DNA of 64,000 nucleotides from NCBI RefSeq assembly GCF_002994445.1, contig NZ_MRZJ01000005.1, positions 1 through 64,000 of the forward strand. Direction: 5' to 3'. Source of the stretch: Staphylococcus simulans (GTDB taxonomy: Bacteria; Bacillota; Bacilli; Staphylococcales; Staphylococcaceae). The notes beneath the pieces were generated by a model. It made no database searches. It saw nothing but the letters and a program-made list of their open reading frames with translations, and was not told the DNA's origin. Positions within the stretch are counted from its first letter, which is position 1, and each line of letters opens with the position of its first letter. Of the stretch, positions 54,459 through 63,666 are shown in pieces. The translations under genes were made by a program, and so were the position numbers.

Positions 54459-56007
54459 GCTTATACACACCCAATTCTTTGAGGTAGCCATTGATTTCTT
54501 GTTCGAGTTGTTCTATTTCTTTGTCGATGTCTGCGATGTCTTTTTGAACTTGATCAAGGTCTACAGGTTCTTCTTCTTCGAATGTGTCGACGTAACGTGG
54601 GATGTTAAGGTTGTAGTCGTTTTCTTCGATTTCTTTAAGGGATGCTTTATGGCTATATTTTTCAATTTCTTCTCTGTTTCGGTAAGTGTCGACAATCTTG
54701 TTTACGTCTTCGTCTGAAAGGTGGTTTTGATTTTTACCTTTTTCAAATGATTGAGAAGCATCGATGAATAAGACATCGTCATCGTCTTTTCTGCATTTTT
54801 TGAATACTAAGATGGATGTAGGAATACTTGTACCAAAGAATAAGTTCGCTGGTAATCCGATAATCGCATCTAAGTAGTTTTTCTCCTCAATCAAGTACCG
54901 ACGAATTGTCCCCTCAGCTGCACCACGGAATAAGACACCATGCGGCAAGACTACTGCCATTGTTCCATTATCATCTAAGTGATAAATCATATGTTGAATG
55001 AAAGCAAAGTCAGCTTTTGATTTAGGTGCTAATTTACCATAATTGCTAAAACGTTCATCATCCATGAATCGTTTGTCTGCACTCCACTTCGCACTATATG
55101 GCGGGTTAGCAACAACCGCTTCAAACTTGTCTTCATTCACTGCCGGATCTTCTAATGTATCACCGTTTTCAATTTGGAAACGTGTATAATTCACATCATG
55201 TAATAACATATTCATTCGTGCTAAGTTGAATGTCGTACTATTATATTCTTGTCCATAATAATTCCGTACCTTCGCTTCATTACCAACTCTTAATAATAAT
55301 GAACCTGATCCGCAAGTAGGGTCATATACACTGCGTAAATCTTTTTTTCCTGTAGTCACAATCTTAGCCAAGATTTTAGAAACTTGTTGCGGTGTATAGA
55401 ATTCACCCGCTTTTTTACCTGCTGTAGCGGCGAACTGACCGATTAAATATTCATAGGCATCACCTAACATATCAATTTCGATATCATCTTGTACGAAAGG
55501 CAATGCGTTAATATTATTCATAACTTTTGAGATGAGGTCTGTTCGTGCTTTGTTAGAATTACCTAAACGTGATGAGTTTAAATCCATATCATCAAATAGA
55601 TGAATAAAGTCATCTTCACTTTCCTCACCACGTGTTGAAGCTTCCACATTGTTAATCGCTTCATGTAAATCTTCAATTTCAAAAGTTTGATTTTTTATCT
55701 TCTCAATTAAGTGACTGAATAAGTACTTAGGTTCTACTACAAAACCAATGCGATCAATTAATGCTTTTTCAATGGCAGCTCTATAATCGGCGTCAGTCCA
55801 TGCTTCTTGGTAAGATAAATCATCTTCACGTAACAATTCAGCAACTTTTTCTTCTGTCTTTTCGGATAAGAAACGATAGAAGATTAATCCTAAAATATAG
55901 TTTCTGAACTCACTCGCATCCATGTTGCCACGTAAATCATTCGCAATATCCCATAATTTCTTTTGTAATTCAGCCGTTTGTTGTCTTTGTTTTTCCGTTG
56001 TAGACAT
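54451..56007 (-). CDS. hsdM: Type I restriction-modification methyltransferase HsdM
   Basis: A 518-residue N6-adenine methyltransferase. An N-terminal helical domain (LWDIANDLRGNMDASEFRNYILGLIFYRFLSEK), then the SAM site and catalytic NPPY in FEAVVANPPYSAKW, GEFYTPQQVSKI and YDPTCGSGSLL. The ATG overlaps the stop of the upstream HsdS-like gene as TAATG. Complete and of usual length. Its last 36 codons are echoed by the remnant at 50168. Confidence 0.94.
   Translation of the reverse strand: MSTTEKQRQQTAELQKKLWDIANDLRGNMDASEFRNYILGLIFYRFLSEKTEEKVAELLREDDLSYQEAWTDADYRAAIEKALIDRIGFVVEPKYLFSHLIEKIKNQTFEIEDLHEAINNVEASTRGEESEDDFIHLFDDMDLNSSRLGNSNKARTDLISKVMNNINALPFVQDDIEIDMLGDAYEYLIGQFAATAGKKAGEFYTPQQVSKILAKIVTTGKKDLRSVYDPTCGSGSLLLRVGNEAKVRNYYGQEYNSTTFNLARMNMLLHDVNYTRFQIENGDTLEDPAVNEDKFEAVVANPPYSAKWSADKRFMDDERFSNYGKLAPKSKADFAFIQHMIYHLDDNGTMAVVLPHGVLFRGAAEGTIRRYLIEEKNYLDAIIGLPANLFFGTSIPTSILVFKKCRKDDDDVLFIDASQSFEKGKNQNHLSDEDVNKIVDTYRNREEIEKYSHKASLKEIEENDYNLNIPRYVDTFEEEEPVDLDQVQKDIADIDKEIEQLEQEINGYLKELGVYKHD
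54457..54558. repeat. Intact copy of the repeat shared with the hsdM remnant
   Basis: The last 100 or so bases of hsdM correspond to 50168-50262 as an imperfect direct repeat on the minus strand. The shared parts include CTTTTTGAACTTGATC and CCTAATTCTTT/CCCAATTCTTT. The two copies flank hsdS, SIR2 and herA exactly. Confidence 0.7.
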
Positions 56008-56633
56008 TAAATCGTCCCCCTGAGCAAAGTTTCTTTTAAATATATATCCATTAATACTTCACGTTCTTGTTTTAAATATTTCAACTTGCGTCTTTTTTCT
56101 GCAATGTCACCAATTATTTTCTGTTCTTCATATGGCGGCAAGGTTATTTTCATCTCTTGTAACTGCTTTGCAGTAATTTTCTTCACAAGACTTCCACCTT
56201 GTCTAAACAATTTCAGTTGTTTTAATGATTCAGGTGATTCATTGAACCAGTAAACAAAATAATTCGGGTCAATACGTTCGTTATCTAAATCAATTTGAGT
56301 ATAGTTATATGGTAGAATCATACCGGAATGTTTACCTGTAATACGTACACACTCCCCATTCATCATGTTAACAACGATTTGTCCTTGATAAATATAAGTA
56401 GCGTTATTATCATCTTTCAAAATCAAAGTCGTCGGTTGGTGAGTTCCAGAGTTATACATGCCCATATCTTCATTCATCAAAGTTTGATCATAAACTTCAT
56501 AACGCTGGCCTTCTTGCTTATCTACGGTTTCTAGTCTATTTAATAATGAACCACTCTTATAATTCTTGATAAAATTAATGTTCGCCACCTCACTTATATG
56601 TATTTTATTAATACTACAATAAACATACACCAT
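56007..56633 (-). CDS. Short HsdS-like protein with a single recognition domain
   Basis: Up to 208 residues: one TRD-like region (residues 20-150, with VVNMMNGECVRITGKHSGMILPYNYTQID and YFVYWFNESPESLKQLKLFRQGGSLVKKITAKQLQEMKITLPPYEEQKIIGDIAEKRRKLKYLKQ), then one conserved helix. It is half a normal HsdS. Translation is coupled to hsdM by TAATG. The ATG at 56633 has no good ribosome site; AGTGAGGTGG lies inside and would favour a start near 56579 (a rare ATT), so the true N-terminus is uncertain. It could dimerise with itself or modulate HsdS. Confidence 0.78.
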   Translation of the reverse strand: MVYVYCSINKIHISEVANINFIKNYKSGSLLNRLETVDKQEGQRYEVYDQTLMNEDMGMYNSGTHQPTTLILKDDNNATYIYQGQIVVNMMNGECVRITGKHSGMILPYNYTQIDLDNERIDPNYFVYWFNESPESLKQLKLFRQGGSLVKKITAKQLQEMKITLPPYEEQKIIGDIAEKRRKLKYLKQEREVLMDIYLKETLLRGTI

Positions 56634-56742
56634 TTCTTTTAAGTAGTAAAGAGAAACTACAACGTTAAATAGAGTGAATTATTATTCTTATAACGTATAT
56701 AGTTGCTAAAGAATATATGCGCAACTATTTTTATTAAAAATA

Positions 56743-56772
56743 TAGAGCTGGTCAATAATCTATCCAGCTCTA
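56743..56772 (-). terminator. Terminator of hsdR
   Basis: TAGAGCTGG (56743-56751) pairs perfectly with CCAGCTCTA (56764-56772); on the minus strand it is followed by TATTTTTAAT. It separates hsdR from the S-M-S genes, which must have their own promoter in the AT-rich stretch 56634-56742. Confidence 0.75.
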
Positions 56773-56800
56773 TCACACATTCATCATTATATAATTTTAG

Positions 56801-59605
56801 CTAACCGACATTCGAAAACTTATTTACCGTACGAATAATAAAGTTTTTGACTTGTTCTACTTTCTTATCGCGTATTAATAATTTGCCTTTTACTTGCTTA
56901 TCAATGGCATCTTTATTGATTTGACCACTGTATTCATATTCGTCTATAAATTTCTTCAAATTACTTTCTGGAAATTCTTTTTTAGAAGCGAACTCTTCAA
57001 TTTCTTCTTCTTTTTTCTCTTCTTCAAAACGATAATATATTTCACGAATATCTGAGTCGCGTTCTAAATTAGGCACAACCTCATCCAAGAACTCTCGAAT
57101 TAAATCAGATTTTAGACGTAGTTGCTCATCATCAGCTTTATCCAGCAACTTATGAATTTCTTCTCTATCATTTCGTTGTGCTTTTTCATCTTGAAGGTTA
57201 ATCTCACTGATAAGATTCATGATATATTCAACATTGATAATATCATTGCGCATGATTTCAATCTTGAAATCAATGTCTTCTAATATAGATACTTTATCTC
57301 CAGCATTTGCTTCTCTTTCGGCACGTTTCTCTGCCATAACTTTCTCGTAGAGATACAAATATTTCCCTTTATAATCTTCATACATTTGTTCTCCTATTCC
57401 TGCTTCATCAGGTGTAAACTTGAATTCTTCAAATGACTTTAATCGTATTAAAATCATTGATAAGTCACGGAATGCAAGCACAAATGCTTCTTTATCAGAT
57501 TCTTTTTCTAATAAATCTACTGCTTCAGGAACAGGTGCAATATCAAAGACTTTTGCTAAAGCATCTTTAAAGTTTTGAAGCAGTTTATCATATGATGGAC
57601 TTAACACAACATCTGTATTGTCTGTTTGCGAGAAAATTTCAATTGCTCTATCTGTCTTACTTTTCAAATCACGATAGCATACGATATTACCATATGGTTT
57701 AGTTTCCATTTCAACACGATTTGTTCTAGAGAAAGCTTGAATTAAACCATGATGCTGTAAATTGCGATCTACATATAAAGTATTCAGCTTTTTACTATCA
57801 AAACCTGTTAAGAATAAATCTACAACAATTAAAATATCAATCTTCTCTCCAGGTAATACTTTCTTCATTCGTTTTGAAACATCAGAGAAGAAGCCTGGGT
57901 AGTTATTAGAATCATAATTAGTACCGAAACGCTGATTGTAATCTTCCATCACTAAATCTAACTCTTCACGTGCATATTTATGATTTTCTTTTTCTTTTGT
58001 ATTTTCATTCGGCTGAGATGTGAAAATACTAGTGACCGTTAGATTATGATCACCCGCTGCTTTCATAGCTTTAAAAATACGATAATACTGCATCGCTATA
58101 GGTATACTGCTTACAGTAAAGATAGCTGTGTATTTACCATTTGCTGTTTTCTTGTGATAGTTTTCAACGATATGTTTAGCGATTTCTTGCAAACGTTCTG
58201 GTGCCTCAAAAAATTCTTTCGTATCAATACCACTGACTTCAAGCTCTTCTATATCTTCATGCGCACTTGCATTACTAGCGTAATCCACAGAAAAACCGAG
58301 TACATTGCCATCTCTGATTGCGTCCTTAATCAAATAACTGTGCAAGCAGCGTCCGAATATATCAGCTGTTGAACGTCCATCTTGAGATTTATTTTCCTCA
58401 AATCGAGGTGTTCCTGTGAATCCAAAATACTGTGCATTTTGGAAATGTGCTTTAATATCATTATGCATCCTGCCAAACTGAGTACGATGACATTCATCAA
58501 TAATAAATGCAACTTTATCTGATTTATATTGATCCATAACTGAATGACCAGAGTTTACAGCTTTAGACATTTTTTGAATCGTTGTAACAATAAGCGTTTG
58601 TGTCGCATCTCCTAGTTGCTTTAATAAAGTTCTAGTGTTATCCGTATCATCAACCGATCCTGATTGGAATTTATTAAATTCAGAGAATGTCTGACTATCT
58701 AAGTCTTGTCGGTCTACTAGAAAAATTACTTTTTTGATATCCTTTTCTCTTGCTAATAGCTGACTGGCTTTAAATGATGTCAATGTTTTACCGCTTCCTG
58801 TAGTATGCCATACATATCCGTTATTATTAGTTTCAGTCGCTTGATTTAGGATACGCTCCACCGCATAGACTTGATAAGGTCTTAAGGCCATTAAAAGGCG
58901 ATCTGTTTCATTTGTGACCATATAACGCGTTATCATCTTTGCGATATGACAAGGCTCTAAAAAACTTTCGATAAAATCATGCAAATGATTAATACGTTGG
59001 TTTTGCTCATCTGTCCAATAAAACATGAAGCTCTTCAACAATTTCTTATCACTGTTTGCAAGGTAGCGTGTTTCCATTTTATTACTGATTACGAACATCT
59101 GAATAAATTTAAATAAGCCAGTAAAATTGTGACGCTGGTAACGTTCAACTTGGTTAAACGCTTCAGTGATAGCCACACCGCTTCTCTTTAATTCTATCTG
59201 AACTAATGGCAGTCCATTAATCAAAATCGTAACATCATAACGCCCTTTATACTTATCTTCAACTGTTACCTGATTTGTAACTTGAAACGTATTCTTGCAC
59301 CACTTCTCTTGGTTGATAAAATCTAAATAGGCTTTAGTATCATCATCCCTGGTCAATACATATTTATCTCTCAAAATCGTAGCACTATCAAATACTGATT
59401 TATCTGCTATATCTATCATTAAACGTTTGAATTCAGTGTCTGACAGCGGTTTGCCCTTTAACTTATCAGCGTTTCTTTCATTCAGAATTTGTCGGAAATT
59501 TTCCTTAAGATGTTCAGTATCATGTATTTTTACGCGCTCATACCCTAAATCCTCTAGTTGCTTTATCACATCATTCTCTAATGCATATTCACTTTGGTGT
59601 GCCAT
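56801..59605 (-). CDS. hsdR: Type I restriction endonuclease subunit HsdR
   Basis: A 934-residue motor and nuclease subunit. The N-terminal PD-(D/E)XK nuclease part includes [23 protein letters not shown]; the SF2 motor has Walker [30 protein letters not shown], and a later motif [16 protein letters not shown]. Complete for the family. The ATG at 59605 lies nine bases after AGAGGGG; the longer reading starts within the ribosome site. Translocates DNA and cuts unmodified targets together with HsdM-HsdS. Confidence 0.92.
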   Translation of the reverse strand: MAHQSEYALENDVIKQLEDLGYERVKIHDTEHLKENFRQILNERNADKLKGKPLSDTEFKRLMIDIADKSVFDSATILRDKYVLTRDDDTKAYLDFINQEKWCKNTFQVTNQVTVEDKYKGRYDVTILINGLPLVQIELKRSGVAITEAFNQVERYQRHNFTGLFKFIQMFVISNKMETRYLANSDKKLLKSFMFYWTDEQNQRINHLHDFIESFLEPCHIAKMITRYMVTNETDRLLMALRPYQVYAVERILNQATETNNNGYVWHTTGSGKTLTSFKASQLLAREKDIKKVIFLVDRQDLDSQTFSEFNKFQSGSVDDTDNTRTLLKQLGDATQTLIVTTIQKMSKAVNSGHSVMDQYKSDKVAFIIDECHRTQFGRMHNDIKAHFQNAQYFGFTGTPRFEENKSQDGRSTADIFGRCLHSYLIKDAIRDGNVLGFSVDYASNASAHEDIEELEVSGIDTKEFFEAPERLQEIAKHIVENYHKKTANGKYTAIFTVSSIPIAMQYYRIFKAMKAAGDHNLTVTSIFTSQPNENTKEKENHKYAREELDLVMEDYNQRFGTNYDSNNYPGFFSDVSKRMKKVLPGEKIDILIVVDLFLTGFDSKKLNTLYVDRNLQHHGLIQAFSRTNRVEMETKPYGNIVCYRDLKSKTDRAIEIFSQTDNTDVVLSPSYDKLLQNFKDALAKVFDIAPVPEAVDLLEKESDKEAFVLAFRDLSMILIRLKSFEEFKFTPDEAGIGEQMYEDYKGKYLYLYEKVMAEKRAEREANAGDKVSILEDIDFKIEIMRNDIINVEYIMNLISEINLQDEKAQRNDREEIHKLLDKADDEQLRLKSDLIREFLDEVVPNLERDSDIREIYYRFEEEKKEEEIEEFASKKEFPESNLKKFIDEYEYSGQINKDAIDKQVKGKLLIRDKKVEQVKNFIIRTVNKFSNVG

Positions 59606-59731
59606 TAGCATCCCCTCTATATTAATATTCTCCATTGATACTATTTTACTATAAAATATATTGATATTTCAGTTTTCTAGCAATTTTTATAGTTATTCCA
59701 GTGAATATATCACTTTTAATGAGTCAAAAGC

Positions 59732-59767
59732 AAAAACCCCATGAACTTTTACATTCACGGGGTTTTT
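59732..59767 (-). terminator. Strong hairpin left behind a lost gene
   Basis: AAAAACCCCATGAA (59732-59745) pairs with TTCACGGGGTTTTT (59754-59767), one wobble. It lies 14 bases after the stop of a 29-codon open remnant on the minus strand (59781-59870), not behind any intact gene. Confidence 0.7.
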
Positions 59768-59780
59768 AAGTCATATTTAA

Positions 59781-59870
59781 TTACTCGTTTTGTGGATTTG
59801 GCCATATTTTAAAAGGATAACGTTTACCACTATGAAGAAATATAAGTGCTAAAGACTTTGGGAGGCACAT
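59781..59870 (-). pseudogene. Short C-terminal-looking coding remnant
   Basis: A minus-strand frame, MCLPKSLALIFLHSGKRYPF and then KIWPNPQNE with a stop, followed at once by a strong terminator. It looks like the tail of a decayed gene. Upstream, up to the NADAR gene at 60619, the frames are broken; the only other open stretch is about 55 codons ending at 60410 (NNFNRKTHLDNLKRHSDMVKK). I recognise neither. The 960 bases between hsdR and 60619 otherwise hold nothing I can name. Confidence 0.35.
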
Positions 59871-60618
59871 TGTTTAAGTAACTTGGGCATAAGTTAACGA
59901 AAGTACTTTTCATTATTGCGAGAATGTTTAAGGTATGGTTAGCTTCTGCAATTTTACAATTATTATAAAATAAACAATTCTATGAGGTTTTTTCTACATT
60001 AATGTTAATACGCACTCAAAACAGAGTTTCATTCTCATCAATAGTGTATGTCTTCTTTAACACTTAAATCACCAAAAAAGCATTAAAGCAGTCATACGAA
60101 CTTTATTTAAACTGGCACTCCCAAAAACTGGTCGGTTAAATTGATTACACGAAAGTAGAACTTATCAACAACTGAAATGGTTTTTATTAATGGGACTCAT
60201 TTACTCAACCAGCAATACTGTAATCATCTTATATTCAAGTCTTATCTCGTAGAATCAGCCTGCCTCCGATCCATACATCAAACACTATTAAAATCAATTC
60301 CCTACTAATGACTTTAGCAGCATTTGATCATCTTGCGATGTCTGATAACGTCTGAACATCAGATGATATGCACTATTTCTTTAGCACCTCATTATTTTAT
60401 AACGTCAAACTACTTTTTGACCATGTCAGAATGTCTTTTTAAGTTATCCAAATGTGTTTTTCTATTAAAGTTATTTGGAATTAGATTACTAAAATTATCA
60501 TAATTCCTTAAAAGTAAAGAAATGTTATATCGATTAAATTTGTACGATGTTTTCCACACATTTTGTATAAGGATCCGTAGTCTTACTTCTCTATTTCATT
60601 ATCTTTCATCATCAAATT

Positions 60619-61287
60619 TCAGTTCCGCTCAACTTCACCGTAAACAATACTTTCAAATGATTCCAAATTCTCTAATGCTTTATTTAACAAACCTCTTTTA
60701 ACAAGTGAAACATAAATAGAGCATGCTTCTGCCTGACAATTATAGGAACGTTTAGGGTTGAATTCTATATCAGTAAATGCATCATATTTTAGAATTTCAT
60801 TAGCGATTTTTTCATTTTGAGTTAATGCATTAACGTATAACCAATTATAGAAAAGTGTTTTGGGCTCCAACTTGAAATCTCTTCCGAAGCAGTGGTAACT
60901 AATCATTACATCATTTGAGTCAACTTGTTTTAATTTCAATTTCATCTCTCGTGAAGTATAGCCGTCTCTCAACATATAGTTGTGTCGTCCTGCTTTTTTA
61001 TAAACTTTACTAGATTGAAATAATTGTTCAACTGTAAATGTGTGTCCTTTTACCGTCTGAATACTGAGATTGAATGCACTTGCCTGAACCCCCACCGAAT
61101 TTGTAGATTTACTCGATACTTCAAGTAACGTGGAGGTAGGAAAACATGACAAAAATGCTTCGTGTAAACTAACCACGCTCTTTTGTTTTTGCTTTTTTGC
61201 AAACCCAGGATACCATCGAAATGTAATGTTTTCTTTCATAAATTTCAAGCTTTGATTATCTATATAATATACATATCTATTAGCCAT
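60619..61287 (-). CDS. DarT1-associated NADAR-family antitoxin
   Basis: A 222-residue protein. FRWYPGFAKKQKQKSVVSLHEAF near the start, SVGVQASAFNLSI and DGYTSREMKLKLKQ recall the antitoxin family found next to DarT1, in which a NADAR (YbiA-like) domain removes ADP-ribose from DNA. It follows the DarT gene by 15 bases, the usual order. The ribosome site is weak (AGGTGATG far upstream), so coupling to darT is likely. Confidence 0.75.
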   Translation of the reverse strand: MANRYVYYIDNQSLKFMKENITFRWYPGFAKKQKQKSVVSLHEAFLSCFPTSTLLEVSSKSTNSVGVQASAFNLSIQTVKGHTFTVEQLFQSSKVYKKAGRHNYMLRDGYTSREMKLKLKQVDSNDVMISYHCFGRDFKLEPKTLFYNWLYVNALTQNEKIANEILKYDAFTDIEFNPKRSYNCQAEACSIYVSLVKRGLLNKALENLESFESIVYGEVERN

Positions 61288-61302
61288 GATTACTTATATT
61301 CA

Positions 61303-61980
61303 TCACCTTTTCATAAGGCAACTCACCTTTTTTAATAATTTCACCACTTCTTTCTTTTCAAATAAATCGCTGGACGAAACAATATCATAGTCTTTGATAT
61401 TCACACCACAAAGTTCTAACCGTAAACATTCATTCTCAGCAATTTTATCAGTTGGAAAGACAAGTCCAATAATATCTTCTTTTGCTACTTTTTTGTATAC
61501 CAATACTTCACCTTGTATATTAGTCGGGGTATTATCTGGATAACTATCTGGTCTATAAAAGTCGGTTTTTCCTACTACTACTTCATCAAACATTTTTTCT
61601 AATGCTTCAGGACCTTTTCCTATTAATGTTCCCCCTTTCGTAGCAGCATTAACCGAACAAAATTTAGTGGTTTGATCAATAACTTTTGGATCTATTAATA
61701 AAATAACCCATTCATTAAAAATTTGATTAATACTCCTCTTTAATACTGATGAAAAATAATAGCAGTTCGGATACTGCACAGAAGTGCATATATAATCTTC
61801 ATGCTTATCATATCTATCTTTATCTGTTTTATCGAGAAAGGAAGTATCAGATATAAAATTGTTTGCTAGAATGCCATCGTCACTATCTATACCTTCACCT
61901 AAAATAAAAGGTAAGTTTTTAGATTTAGTGAAGTGACATAATCTCGTAATTTCACGCTCTTTTAAAATTGATTCAAACAT
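61303..61980 (-). CDS. darT: DarT1-type DNA ADP-ribosyltransferase toxin
   Basis: A 225-residue DarT-family (DUF4433) enzyme that modifies bases in single-stranded DNA with ADP-ribose from NAD. NAD-site His16 and adjacent residues in LCHFTKSKNLPFILGEGI, an Arg in KDRYDKHEDYICTSVQYPNCYYF, and catalytic Glu158 in NIQGEVLVYKKV fit the family. GGAGGTAAAAA precedes the ATG. It is the middle gene of helicase-darT-NADAR, all on the minus strand with gaps of 10-15 bases. Known DarTG pairs abort phage infection. Confidence 0.82.
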   Translation of the reverse strand: MFESILKEREITRLCHFTKSKNLPFILGEGIDSDDGILANNFISDTSFLDKTDKDRYDKHEDYICTSVQYPNCYYFSSVLKRSINQIFNEWVILLIDPKVIDQTTKFCSVNAATKGGTLIGKGPEALEKMFDEVVVGKTDFYRPDSYPDNTPTNIQGEVLVYKKVAKEDIIGLVFPTDKIAENECLRLELCGVNIKDYDIVSSSDLFEKKEVVKLLKKVSCLMKR

Positions 61981-61990
61981 TTTTTACCTC

Positions 61991-63520
61991 CTATTCTGCA
62001 ACATATTCACCAAATAAACCTTCAGGCATAAGCGGAGTTCTATTTCCTGAATGAATAATCACTAACTTTTCCTTAGCACGCGTTACACCGACATAATATT
62101 GAGCAATATATGCCTCTAAAATTTCATCGTCTATATCTTCTAAGTTCCAATCATCTTTATCAATTTCCAGTTCTTTATTGTCATTCATAATACTTTCAAT
62201 AAATATAGATTCGCTTAAAAATGGCATAATGACAATGTCAAACTCCAGACCTTTTATTTCTCGATATGTTCCATAGAATAATTTACTTATTTCAAATTTA
62301 TTTTTATCTTTAACACTCACTACATTTAGCCCATGATGTTTCATATAGCCTGTAAATTCTTGTGCTTTGATTGTTGGTAAAATGACACAAACACTTCTAT
62401 CCGTCTGCTGAATGGTATTGCTTGAAAGAAACTGATACATCATTGTTAGTTCGTCGCTTTCGTTGTCGTACTTCATAATTTTAGGTTTAGGTCCTTCTCC
62501 AACACCTAGTTTAGCCTCTGCATAGAACTCATTACTTTTGTCAAAATACTTAGATTGAGATAGTTTCAATGCAAACTCACTAATTGGCTTACTATTTCGA
62601 TAATTTTGATTGAGCTGATACTTTTTATAACTCCTCATATCTATACCTAAAGACTTATAAGAGATCCTTTTTCCGAATACACCTTGATTAATATCTCCCA
62701 ATAGAACCATTGCTCCTGTGCTATCACTTAATACATTAACTGTTTTCAACATATCTGAAGTAAAATCTTGAAACTCATCCACTAATATATACTTATAACT
62801 CGTAAGTGTTTCAATATTAGGTTCATCTTTGAGCTTTTCAATAATTTTACAAATTATCGATCCAATATCTTCAAAATCAAAATGACGATTTTCCTCTTTC
62901 CTTATCTCTAAATACGCTTCATATACTTCATAAAAATATTTGCGTTTAGATCGCTCTACACGTGTCCCTCTTCTGCCAATGCGTTCCATTTCTTCATACA
63001 TATCATATGAATCCACTGACATTTGTTGTAGCCAAATTACTTCATCAATAAATGTTTGTAATGGGCGATTAAACGTACTTTCATCTTCATCACTATATTT
63101 TTCTTTAACTTTTTCTAATGCTGCTTTAATTTGTACATTCCTATTACTATTGTAAGGTATCAATTTTTTTGAACCTATGTATTTGTTCAATTCATAATAT
63201 CTGTCAGAGTAATTTGCAACTAATTTCTGTAATACTTCTCTCATAAATTTATGATAGGTCATTATTGTCAAATTCTGAGGTAGCCCATCTCCCCATTGTT
63301 CTGCTAAGTATTTTAGTTTACGATTCATATCATCGTTAACTGCTCTATTAAAAGTTAACAATACTATGCTTTCTGTTGGATACTTTTTAGAGAGCCAATA
63401 AATACGATAAATAGCTAATAATGATTTACCACATCCAGCACTACCAGTAATTACCATGTTTTGATTATCTGGTACATATAGAATTTCAGTTTGATGTCCA
63501 ATTAGCTTCGGTATTGACAC
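61991..63520 (-). CDS. UvrD/Rep-like SF1 helicase in the DarT cluster
   Basis: A 509-residue SF1 helicase-like ATPase: Walker A GSAGCGKSLLA at about residues 26-36, Walker B in YILVDEFQDFT near 252, LNQNYRNSKPISEFA and motif VI YVGVTRAKEKLVIIHSG. It is compact, lacking the large insertion domains of UvrD. The GTG start at 63520 has GGGGAGG seven bases upstream. It leads the operon with the DarT toxin and antitoxin, so it probably is part of the defence unit rather than general repair. Confidence 0.82.
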   Translation of the reverse strand: MSIPKLIGHQTEILYVPDNQNMVITGSAGCGKSLLAIYRIYWLSKKYPTESIVLLTFNRAVNDDMNRKLKYLAEQWGDGLPQNLTIMTYHKFMREVLQKLVANYSDRYYELNKYIGSKKLIPYNSNRNVQIKAALEKVKEKYSDEDESTFNRPLQTFIDEVIWLQQMSVDSYDMYEEMERIGRRGTRVERSKRKYFYEVYEAYLEIRKEENRHFDFEDIGSIICKIIEKLKDEPNIETLTSYKYILVDEFQDFTSDMLKTVNVLSDSTGAMVLLGDINQGVFGKRISYKSLGIDMRSYKKYQLNQNYRNSKPISEFALKLSQSKYFDKSNEFYAEAKLGVGEGPKPKIMKYDNESDELTMMYQFLSSNTIQQTDRSVCVILPTIKAQEFTGYMKHHGLNVVSVKDKNKFEISKLFYGTYREIKGLEFDIVIMPFLSESIFIESIMNDNKELEIDKDDWNLEDIDDEILEAYIAQYYVGVTRAKEKLVIIHSGNRTPLMPEGLFGEYVAE

Positions 63521-63666
63521 TTTAACTCCTCCCCTTCATAATAGCTTTGAACTAAATCGGATGGTCAAATAATTGTATGCAACCCCTATTGTATCATTGT
63601 ACTTTTGTAATTAAACACTATTGCAAAAAACTTTTTCTATAATACTATTAACTACGGAGGGAGTAC

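Noticed and set aside
54439..54717. Plus-strand frame across the hsdM-hsdS junction
   Set aside because: Antisense shadow of the HsdM C-terminal coiled coil.
56701..56728. Inverted repeat AGTTGC/GCAACT as a second terminator or operator
   Set aside because: Stem of six with a 16-base loop and poor U run; it adds little to the clear terminator at 56743.
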